Shown in pieces: positions 7,873-13,893 of a stretch of 15,925 nt of DNA (its first letter is position 1; each line of letters opens with the position of its first letter). The position numbers were made by a program, and so were the translations under genes. Source of the DNA: Actinomycetota bacterium (lineage in GTDB: Bacteria; Actinomycetota; Thermoleophilia; Solirubrobacterales; Solirubrobacteraceae); NCBI GenBank assembly GCA_005888335.1, contig VAWY01000166.1, forward strand, positions 1 to 15,925. The letters are read 5' to 3'. Under the pieces are notes generated by a model. It saw nothing but the letters and a program-made list of their open reading frames with translations, was not told where the DNA came from and did not search any database.

Positions 7873-7888
7873 AGGTTGCGATCAACCT
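7873..7888 (+). promoter_or_regulatory. Leader hairpin upstream of the phosphatidyltransferase gene
   Basis: AGGTTG at 7873-7878 pairs perfectly with CAACCT at 7883-7888 around the tetraloop CGAT. It lies in the only sizeable 5' leader in this gene cluster. It may tune translation or RNA stability; no known riboswitch is recognised. Confidence 0.3.
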
Positions 7889-7907
7889 CAAGCTCGAGAG
7901 CCTCCGC

Positions 7908-8576
7908 ATGCATGCGATGAACGAAGCCCCCACCCCACGTCTCAGTCGGGTCAAGGAGGGCTATACGACCGGCGCCAGGACGCTCGCGAAGCGCTCGGTG
8001 ACCGGCCTCGCACGCACGCGGGTGACCCCGAATGCACTGACCACCGCAGGGGTCTCGCTTTGTCTCGTCGCGGCGGTGCTCGTTCCGTTCGAAAGCCGGG
8101 ACAAGCTCCTCTACTACTGGCTCGGCGCGGCGGTCTTCGTCGTCGGCTCGGTCCTCGACATCCTCGACGGTGCGCTCGCGCGCGCCGGCGGGAAGTCGAC
8201 CGTCTTCGGCGCGTTTCTCGACTCCACGACCGACCGGGTGGGCGAAGGCGCGATGCTCGCCGCGATCGCGCTCGTCTTCACCCGCGCAGGCAATCACGTC
8301 GCGGTCGTCTTCACGATCGTGGCGGTCGCCGGCTCCTTCCTCGTGCCCTATGTGCGTGCGAAGGCGGAGGCGCTCGGGCTGCGCGGGGACGTCGGCCTCG
8401 GCTCACGCGCGGAGCGGGTCGTCGTCATCACCGCCGGGCTCGTGTTCGCCCCGTGGGGCGGCCTCCAGTGGGCGATCTACGTTCTCGCCGCGACCTCGTG
8501 GCTCACGGTTCTGCAGCGCATCCTGCACGTCCGAAAGCAACTCATTGATGGAGGAAAAGCGAATGTCCGGAACTAA
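7908..8576 (+). CDS. CDP-alcohol phosphatidyltransferase, probable phosphatidylinositol phosphate synthase
   Basis: A 222-residue membrane enzyme of the CDP-alcohol phosphotransferase family. The full family signature is present: D84-x2-D87-G-x2-A-R92-x8-G101-x3-D105-x3-D109, which binds two metal ions and the CDP-lipid. About six hydrophobic helices surround it, after a basic N-terminal region typical of actinobacterial inositol-phosphate-using members. The gene directly downstream makes inositol phosphate and overlaps it by 14 bases, which makes CDP-diacylglycerol plus inositol phosphate the most likely substrates; the product would be phosphatidylinositol phosphate. Phosphatidylglycerophosphate synthase is the main alternative. 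Two in-frame ATGs, at 7908 and 7917, could be the start; GAGAG seven bases before 7908 is the only hint of a ribosome site. Confidence 0.85.
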   Translation: MHAMNEAPTPRLSRVKEGYTTGARTLAKRSVTGLARTRVTPNALTTAGVSLCLVAAVLVPFESRDKLLYYWLGAAVFVVGSVLDILDGALARAGGKSTVFGAFLDSTTDRVGEGAMLAAIALVFTRAGNHVAVVFTIVAVAGSFLVPYVRAKAEALGLRGDVGLGSRAERVVVITAGLVFAPWGGLQWAIYVLAATSWLTVLQRILHVRKQLIDGGKANVRN

Positions 8577-9723
8577 CGGCAGCTCGAACGGTCGTGCGCG
8601 CGTGGATGACGGCAAGGTCCGCGTCGCGCTGATCGGTGTCGGCAACTGCGCCAACTCGCTGCTCCAGGGCCGCGAGTACTACAAGGACGCACCGGACGAG
8701 CAGTTCGTCCCGGGGCTCATGCACGTGAACCTCGGCGGCTACCACGTCCGTGACATCGAGTTCACGGCGGCGTTCGACGTCGTCAAGGGCAAGGTCGGCG
8801 AGGATCTCGCCGACGCGATCTGGGCGCACCCCAACGACACGATCAAGTTCGCCGACGTGCAGAAGACCGGGATCACGGTGTCGCGGGGGATGACGCACGA
8901 CGGCATCGGCAAGTACCTGTCGCAGGTGGTCGAGAAGGCGCCGGGCTCGACCGCCGACATCGTCGGGATCCTCAAGGAGACGAAGACGGACGTCGTCGTC
9001 AACTACCTGCCCGTCGGCTCCGAGGCGGCCACGAAGTGGTACGCGGAGCAGATCCTCGAGGCCGGTTGCGCGATGGTGAACTGCATGCCGGTGTTCATCG
9101 CGCGCGAGGACTACTGGAACAAGCGCTTTCAGGATGCGGGCGTGCCGATCATCGGCGACGACATCAAGTCGCAGGTCGGCGCGACGATCACGCATCGCGT
9201 GCTCACATCGCTGTTCCGCGAGCGCGGCGTGCATCTCGACAAGACGATGCAGCTGAACGTCGGCGGCAACTCGGACTTCCTCAACATGCTCGAGCGCGAG
9301 CGCCTCGAGTCGAAGAAGATCTCGAAGACGAACGCCGTCACGTCGATGCTCGACTACGACCTCGGCGAGGGCAACGTGCACGTCGGCCCGTCGGACTACG
9401 TCCCGTGGCTGACCGACCGCAAGTGGGCCTACATCCGCATGGAGGGCTCCGCGTTCGGCGACGTGCCGCTCAACGTCGAGCTGAAGCTCGAGGTGTGGGA
9501 CTCGCCCAACTCGGCCGGCATCGTGATCGACGCCGTCCGGCTCGCGAAGCTCGCGTTGAACAACGGCGTCGCCGGCTCGCTCGTCGAGCCGAGCTCGTAC
9601 CTGATGAAGTCGCCGCCGCAGCAGATTCAGGACGACGAGGCCGCAGAGCTCACCGAGCAGTTCATCGAGCGCAACCGCCGGCAGGCGCCCGTCACCGCGC
9701 CGGATCCGACCACGGTCAAGTAA
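8563..9723 (+). CDS. ino1: Inositol-3-phosphate synthase (myo-inositol-1-phosphate synthase)
   Basis: A 386-residue NAD-dependent enzyme that converts glucose 6-phosphate to inositol 3-phosphate, the first committed step to inositol. The Rossmann NAD-binding loop is [13 protein letters not shown] at about 21-33. The catalytic domain is recognisable from [42 protein letters not shown] and [14 protein letters not shown]. It is of the short mycobacterial/archaeal type, not the roughly 530-residue eukaryotic type. The ATG at 8563 is chosen because GGAGGA lies about seven bases upstream; an ATG at 8548 has no such site. It overlaps the phosphatidyltransferase gene by 14 bases, which ties inositol phosphate production to the lipid step. 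The N-terminal 17 residues are Ser/Gly/Asn-rich and probably disordered. Confidence 0.95.
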   Translation: MSGTNGSSNGRARVDDGKVRVALIGVGNCANSLLQGREYYKDAPDEQFVPGLMHVNLGGYHVRDIEFTAAFDVVKGKVGEDLADAIWAHPNDTIKFADVQKTGITVSRGMTHDGIGKYLSQVVEKAPGSTADIVGILKETKTDVVVNYLPVGSEAATKWYAEQILEAGCAMVNCMPVFIAREDYWNKRFQDAGVPIIGDDIKSQVGATITHRVLTSLFRERGVHLDKTMQLNVGGNSDFLNMLERERLESKKISKTNAVTSMLDYDLGEGNVHVGPSDYVPWLTDRKWAYIRMEGSAFGDVPLNVELKLEVWDSPNSAGIVIDAVRLAKLALNNGVAGSLVEPSSYLMKSPPQQIQDDEAAELTEQFIERNRRQAPVTAPDPTTVK

Positions 9724-9750
9724 CAGACGGCGCTTGCCGATACGGGCGGC

Positions 9751-10377
9751 ATGGATTTCCGTGCGCGCGAGCGGCTCGTGCTCGGCAGCGGCCTGACCGC
9801 GGCCGGCTTCGTCGCGCTTGCGCTCGTGGCTGCGATCTCCGGCTCGGCGCTCGGCCACCCCGGCAACCGCTTCGTGGCCTCGCTCGTCCTCGTCTACCTC
9901 TGCGCGCGCATGTGGGGCCACGGCTCGACGCTCGAGGAGCGCGGCTCCCAGGAGACGCTCGGCCGGATCGCGCGGCTCGGCGCCCCGGTCGTGCTGCTGC
10001 TCCTGCTCGCCCAGACGTGGGGCTCCGGGAGCTTCGACATCCGCCTCGGCCTCGACTTCGTGCCGCACCTCCAGGTCGGGCTGCTGACCCGGCTCGAGTG
10101 GACGGCGGACATCGCCGTCTTCTCGCTCTTCCTGCTCACGGCGACGAACGTCTGGATCGAGTTCAGCGACGGGTGGTCGGCGCTGTGCTCCCGGATCGCG
10201 AACGCGCTCGTCGCGCTCCTCGCCCTCGACCTGCTCGCCGGCGCCTGGGGGCTCGTCTCGCTCGTCCCGCAGATCCGGCTCGTCGGCGCGCTGATCGTGC
10301 TCTCGCTCGCCGGCACGATCTTCGTCGCGACGCTCCGGCGGATCGAGCGTCTCGACGACCTCACGGTAGAGAGCTGA
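9751..10377 (+). CDS. Hypothetical membrane protein, about six helices
   Basis: A 208-residue integral membrane protein that I do not recognise. Hydrophobic segments lie at about 14-34, 42-56, 77-93, 119-139, 150-172 and 176-196. The only marked polar stretches are a short loop, EERGSQETLGRIAR, after the second helix and the C-terminal RRIERLDDLTVES. No catalytic motif or cysteine cluster is visible. It starts 27 bases after ino1, without a clear Shine-Dalgarno sequence, and is probably on the same transcript. Its place between the phosphatidylinositol-type genes and the glycosyltransferase fusion would suit a role in envelope lipid handling, but nothing in the protein itself proves that. The call as a real gene rests on its codon pattern, length and good fit between neighbours. 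Confidence 0.7.
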   Translation: MDFRARERLVLGSGLTAAGFVALALVAAISGSALGHPGNRFVASLVLVYLCARMWGHGSTLEERGSQETLGRIARLGAPVVLLLLLAQTWGSGSFDIRLGLDFVPHLQVGLLTRLEWTADIAVFSLFLLTATNVWIEFSDGWSALCSRIANALVALLALDLLAGAWGLVSLVPQIRLVGALIVLSLAGTIFVATLRRIERLDDLTVES

Positions 10378-10478
10378 GCCAGGTCGCGAGCGCCGGCTGG
10401 TAGCGGCACTCGTCCGAGAACCGGATCGCGATCGGCTCCATGTGCCGCAGCGACGATCTTCTGCCTGACGGTCGTCAC

Positions 10479-10484
10479 TACACT
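10479..10484 (+). promoter_or_regulatory. -10 element before the glycosyltransferase-PHP gene
   Basis: TACACT lies eleven bases before the ATG at 10496. That would put the transcript start about four or five bases before the start codon, so the mRNA would be nearly leaderless. No strong ribosome site or -35 box is seen in the 118-base gap at 10378-10495, in which I see no other feature. Confidence 0.42.
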
Positions 10485-10495
10485 CGAAGCGAGCG

Positions 10496-12226
10496 ATGGC
10501 ACTTTCGGTCGCCCTCGTCACGCCCTTTGCCTGGTCGCAGCCGCACGACGTGAACGAGCACGTCGAAGGGCTCGCACGGGAGCTGCGCGCGCGCGGTCAC
10601 CGCGTCACCGTGCTCGCCCCGTCGAACCGGGCGCGCGACCTCGCCGCCGGGCGGCGGGCGCTCTCGAGAGGCGCCGGGGGCGACCTGATCGCACTCGGCC
10701 CCGCCGTGCCGATCTCGCGGCGAAGCCGGATGGGCGTGCCGGTCGGCGTGCGCGCGAACCTCGCGGTGGCGCTCGCTGCGGGCGGCTTCGACGTCGTGCA
10801 CGGCTTCGAGCCGGGCTTGCCGAGCCTCTCCTACCTCGCGCTCCGTGACGCGAGCCCGCTCACCGTCGCAACGTTCTTCTCGCCGGAGCGGCTCACCTAC
10901 CCGCCGGCGCGCACGCGGCGGGAGCGGCTGCTGACCCGCCTCGACGCACTGCTCGCGACGAGCGAAGAGACCGCCGCAGCCGCAGGCGAACGGTTCCCGG
11001 GGCGCTACGAGCTCGTGCCGATCGGCGTCGACCTCGAGCTCCATGCGCCGGGAGCGAAGCGAAACGTGATCGTGCTCGAGTGGCGGCAGTCGGAGCGGCC
11101 GCTGCTGCGGGCGCTCGTCCGCGAGCTCGGCGCGTTCCCGGACTGGCAGCTCGTGATCCTGCGGACCCGCCCGCTCGGGTCGCGCCCGCCGCTGCCACGC
11201 GCGTTGCGGGGACGCGTCCGGGTGCGGACCGCGCTCGACGGCGCGGCCCGCGCGGAGGTTCTGCGAGAGGCGGCGGTGTTCGTCCCGTCGGCCGAAGGGG
11301 TGCCGCGGGTCGAGGTCGAAGCGCGCGCGGCCGGCGTTGCCGTCGCGTCGCCGCCCGGCCGGCTGCTCCAGCCCGAGCTCGCGGCCGCGGAGGCGGCGCG
11401 CCTGCTCGAGGACGACACGTTCCGCGCCCGTCGCGCCGAGCAGGGTCTCGCCGAGGCGCGAGGGCAGAGTTTCACGGCTCTCGCGGACAGGGTGATGGAG
11501 GTGTACACAGCCATCACATCGCGCCGCCGCCCGGCGACGCCGCGCGCCCTGCTCGAGGGCCGCGACTGGATTCTCGTCGACCTGCACATGCACACGAGCT
11601 GGTCGCACGACTGCTCGATCGACGTAGACGAGCTGCTCGACCACGCCGAAGAGGAGGGCCTCGGCGCGATCGCGGTCACCGACCACAACGTCTTCGGCGG
11701 AGCGCTCGAAGCCGTCGAGAAGGCCAAGGGCCGCAAGCTGATCGTGATCCCGGGCGAGGAGGTGAAGACCGCCGGTCAGGGCGAGGTGATCGGCCTGTTC
11801 CTGAAGGAGGAGATCCCACGCGGCATGTCGTTCGCCGAGACCGTCGAGGCGATCCGGGGCCAGGGCGGCCTCGTCTACGTGCCGCACCCGTTCGACCGGT
11901 TGCATGCGATTCCAGACCCGGCGACTCTCCACCGCCATCTCGCGGAGATCGACGTGTTCGAGGTGTACAACGCGCGTCTGCTCTTCGAGGGCTACAACGA
12001 CGAGGCCGTCCGCTTTGCGCGCAAGTACAACCTGACCGCAGGCGCCGGCTCGGACGCGCACGTGCTCCAGGGCGTCGGCACAGGCGCCGTCCGGATGCGC
12101 CGTTTCGACGGGCCGGAGGAGTTCCTGCTCTCACTGCGAAACGCCGACGTTCTGCGCCGGCCGAAGTCGCTCGCGTACCTCCAAGGACTGAAGTGGGTGG
12201 CGCAAGCCAAGGAAAGGGTTCGTTAG
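10496..12226 (+). CDS. Fusion of GT4-type glycosyltransferase and PHP-domain phosphoesterase
   Basis: A 576-residue two-domain soluble protein. Residues about 1-345 form a GT-B glycosyltransferase. The N-terminal half has the family 4 layout (VALVTPFAWSQPHDVNEHVE, then FDVVHGFEP), and the C-terminal half ends in the E-x7-E sugar-nucleotide motif at E267 and E275 (SAEGVPRVEVEARAAG). Residues about 358-575 form a PHP metal-dependent phosphoesterase with all expected ligands: H364 and H366 (HMH), D396-H397 (TDHN), E421/E422 (PGEE), H464 (PHPF), and D520 and H522 (SDAH). The two parts are joined by a short Arg/Pro linker without a stop or frameshift. Next to inositol-lipid genes the transferase may act on phosphatidylinositol like PimA; the PHP part may remove a phosphate from the same pathway. 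Both substrates are inference. Confidence 0.85.
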   Translation: MALSVALVTPFAWSQPHDVNEHVEGLARELRARGHRVTVLAPSNRARDLAAGRRALSRGAGGDLIALGPAVPISRRSRMGVPVGVRANLAVALAAGGFDVVHGFEPGLPSLSYLALRDASPLTVATFFSPERLTYPPARTRRERLLTRLDALLATSEETAAAAGERFPGRYELVPIGVDLELHAPGAKRNVIVLEWRQSERPLLRALVRELGAFPDWQLVILRTRPLGSRPPLPRALRGRVRVRTALDGAARAEVLREAAVFVPSAEGVPRVEVEARAAGVAVASPPGRLLQPELAAAEAARLLEDDTFRARRAEQGLAEARGQSFTALADRVMEVYTAITSRRRPATPRALLEGRDWILVDLHMHTSWSHDCSIDVDELLDHAEEEGLGAIAVTDHNVFGGALEAVEKAKGRKLIVIPGEEVKTAGQGEVIGLFLKEEIPRGMSFAETVEAIRGQGGLVYVPHPFDRLHAIPDPATLHRHLAEIDVFEVYNARLLFEGYNDEAVRFARKYNLTAGAGSDAHVLQGVGTGAVRMRRFDGPEEFLLSLRNADVLRRPKSLAYLQGLKWVAQAKERVR

Positions 12227-12235
12227 AGGCGAACC
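12217..12235 (+). other. Stem-loop around the stop codon of the fusion gene
   Basis: GGTTCG at 12217-12222 pairs perfectly with CGAACC at 12230-12235; the seven-base loop holds the TAG stop of the fusion gene. No T-run follows. It sits in the 24-base gap before the next gene and might reduce readthrough transcription or affect reinitiation. Confidence 0.3.
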
Positions 12236-12250
12236 ATCCCAAGGGCTCAA

Positions 12251-12835
12251 GTGACCGTGGCGACCGACGAGATCTATGAGAAGTACCTGCAAAAGGCGAT
12301 CACCGAGATCAACGCTCTCGGTGACGCCGTCGCGCAGGCAGCTGCGGGCACGCGGGTCCCGGTCGTCGGCTCCGGCCACCCGCTCGCCGACGTCTTCCTG
12401 CTGAAGTACCTGCCGCGCGCGTCCGAGCTCCAGGAGGGCGTCGCGTTCTACGGCCGGGCCGGCAACGCACTCTTGAAGTCGCTGCAGCGGCTGCGGGTCG
12501 ACCCGATGGCGGTGTACGGGACGAATGCGCTCAAGTTCGCCGACGGTGACGAGGAGGAGTCCCGCCCCTTTCTGCTCCGTGAGCTGCACATCGTGCAACC
12601 GAAGCTCGTCGTCGTCATGGGCGACCAGGCGGTCGCATTCCTCAACTCCGTGAAGTTTCCGCTGGCGCGCAAGGTCGCGCCGACGACAGGCGAGCTGCAG
12701 AAGCTCACGCCGACGATCGACGCGCTCTACACGCCCGACATCGACGACGCGCTCGACGAGCAGCCCGCGAAGACGGCCTTCTGGAACGCGTTCAAGCTGC
12801 TCGGCGAGTGGTGGGCGTCGCTTCCTCCCTACTAG
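12251..12835 (+). CDS. Uracil-DNA glycosylase-superfamily-like protein, probably divergent or inactive
   Basis: A 194-residue soluble protein that follows the layout of family 4 uracil-DNA glycosylases. Residues 36-51 match the first strand and loop (VPVVGSGHPLADVFLL), 63-75 match the conserved G-x-PF-x-GRAG-x-LL block, 88-95 match the Y-x-TN-x-K strand (VYGTNALK), and 105-132 match the helix and strand ending VVVMGDQAV. However, there is no cysteine at all, so the iron-sulphur cluster of family 4 cannot form. The catalytic GEAPG-type loop is replaced by KYLPR, and no HPS-type motif is found near the C-terminus. It may bind DNA or a nucleotide without glycosylase activity, or use other residues. 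The start is GTG, with only a weak AAGGG upstream; a second in-frame GTG lies at 12257. It follows the fusion gene by 24 bases. Confidence 0.62.
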   Translation: MTVATDEIYEKYLQKAITEINALGDAVAQAAAGTRVPVVGSGHPLADVFLLKYLPRASELQEGVAFYGRAGNALLKSLQRLRVDPMAVYGTNALKFADGDEEESRPFLLRELHIVQPKLVVVMGDQAVAFLNSVKFPLARKVAPTTGELQKLTPTIDALYTPDIDDALDEQPAKTAFWNAFKLLGEWWASLPPY

Positions 12836-13581
12836 CCCGGCACCGCGTCGCGGCGTTCGCCGCCGTGGGCGCAGTCGTCGGCACATGGTTCGTCGTCGCG
12901 CCCCATCTCGAGCGCGTGGGCCTGTGGCCGGCGATCGCGATCGTCTCGATCGCCGTCATGCCGGTGACCTTCCTGCTGGTGCTGATTGCGCTGCCGCTCT
13001 GGCCGAGACGTTGGCTCCTGCCTGTGGTGGTTGTGCTCGCGCTCGTCGCACTCGTCTGCTCGCTCGCAGACTGGGGACTCGCCGCGAACTTCGCGAAGCT
13101 CTGGGCGGCCGTCTTTGCGGGCTGGGCGTTCCTGACGATGTTCGAGCAGCTGTCGTGGGTCGTGCTCGTCGCTGCGGTGATCCCGCTCGTCGACATCGTT
13201 TCGGTGTGGCGCGGACCGACGCACCACATCACGACGCACCACTTCGAGGTCTACACGGCAGTCGCGATCGCGTTCCTCGTTCCCGGCGGCGGCGCCGCGT
13301 ACCTCGGACCGCCGGACGTCCTCTTCTTCGCCCTCTTCCTCGCGGCCGCCGCGCGCTGGCACCTCAGGGTCTTCTGGACGTGGTTCTCGATGGTGGCCGT
13401 GTACAGCCTGACGGTTGTGATCGCGAACGCCGCCGACATCGGCGGCCTGCCGGCGCTGCCGTTCCTCTCGGTCGGCTTCCTCGCGCCGAACGCCGACCTC
13501 CTGTGGCGGCGGCTCAGGCGCCCGTCGGCGGGTTCGTCCGCGTCGTCTTCTTCCGCGGGTGGCGGCCCGGCGCCGAGCTGA
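12808..13581 (+). CDS. Multi-pass membrane protein, presenilin-like intramembrane aspartyl protease candidate
   Basis: A 257-residue membrane protein with about eight or nine hydrophobic helices from residue 14 to 232 and a Ser/Gly-rich tail. Two membrane aspartates sit where presenilin/signal peptide peptidase proteases have theirs: D129 in PLVDIVSVW and D170 in YLGPPDVLFF, which resembles the GxGD motif with GPPD instead. A PAL motif follows at 215-217 (GGLPALPFLSVGFL), the third hallmark of that family. The order D, GxxD, PAL and their distances (41 and 45 residues) suit a compact bacterial member. Protease activity is inference. It overlaps the UDG-like gene by 28 bases, so translation is coupled. 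The start is one of two adjacent GTGs, at 12808 or 12811. The last 68 bases overlap the convergent gene. Confidence 0.72.
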   Translation: MVGVASSLLARHRVAAFAAVGAVVGTWFVVAPHLERVGLWPAIAIVSIAVMPVTFLLVLIALPLWPRRWLLPVVVVLALVALVCSLADWGLAANFAKLWAAVFAGWAFLTMFEQLSWVVLVAAVIPLVDIVSVWRGPTHHITTHHFEVYTAVAIAFLVPGGGAAYLGPPDVLFFALFLAAAARWHLRVFWTWFSMVAVYSLTVVIANAADIGGLPALPFLSVGFLAPNADLLWRRLRRPSAGSSASSSSAGGGPAPS

Positions 13582-13858
13582 CCGACGTCTCGCCGATCGA
13601 GAACGGCGAATGGAACGACGCGACGACCGCGAGGATGATCGCCGTCGACACGGCGAACCAGCCTGCTGCGGAGTCGTAGTCGCGCAGCACCATCACGAAG
13701 CCCAGGCCGATCGCCGCGAAACCGAGGATCCAGGCGGGCACCTGTTGCCAGAGTCGGAATCTGTTCGTCGCGCCCGTCACGGTGACGTGCAGGTTCGCGT
13801 CCGTCCTGATCTCCGCAGGTTCGTTCCGGGCCGCAACCGGAGCGCCGTCGTTTTCCAT
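13514..13858 (-). CDS. Small two-helix membrane protein, hypothetical
   Basis: A 114-residue protein with a perfect GGAGG ribosome site five bases before its ATG, which makes it a convincing gene despite its size. The first 40 residues are soluble, with a strand-like segment NLHVTVTG. Two hydrophobic segments follow at about 41-59 (PAWILGFAAIGLGFVMVL) and 64-82, separated by a short acidic turn RDYDS. The tail is basic and Pro/Thr-rich (HPRKKTTRT). I recognise no family. It overlaps the end of the convergent presenilin-like gene by 68 bases, so the two C-terminal tails are encoded on opposite strands of the same DNA. A TAGGCT promoter hexamer lies about 30 bases upstream, over the stop codon of the rRNA methyltransferase gene. 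Confidence 0.68.
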   Translation of the reverse strand: MENDGAPVAARNEPAEIRTDANLHVTVTGATNRFRLWQQVPAWILGFAAIGLGFVMVLRDYDSAAGWFAVSTAIILAVVASFHSPFSIGETSVSSAPGRHPRKKTTRTNPPTGA

Positions 13859-13887
13859 CGAGGCCTCCGTGTCCCAGTGACGGCTTG

Positions 13888-13893
13888 AGCCTA
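13888..13893 (-). promoter_or_regulatory. Possible -10 element for the two-helix membrane protein gene
   Basis: On the minus strand this reads TAGGCT, identical to the hexamer before pepT. Its first three bases are the stop codon of the upstream methyltransferase gene. A transcript would start near 13881 and carry a leader of about 22 bases containing the GGAGG ribosome site, so this one would not be leaderless. Confidence 0.4.

Noticed and set aside
10361..10441. A 26-codon minus-strand frame (starting MEPIAIRFSDEC) across the end of the membrane protein gene and the following gap.
   Set aside because: The translation looks protein-like, but it is very short, has no clear ribosome site or promoter, and is closed by stops shortly upstream. 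I could not match it to any family, so it may be chance or a remnant.
12251..12835. Annotation as an active family 4 uracil-DNA glycosylase.
   Set aside because: There are no cysteines for the iron-sulphur cluster, and the catalytic loop and terminal histidine motif are missing.
7107..13581. A phage-defence or toxin-antitoxin island built from the PHP, UDG-like and membrane genes.
   Set aside because: There is no nuclease, ATPase sensor, toxin, integrase or change in base composition by eye; the neighbours are lipid and housekeeping genes.
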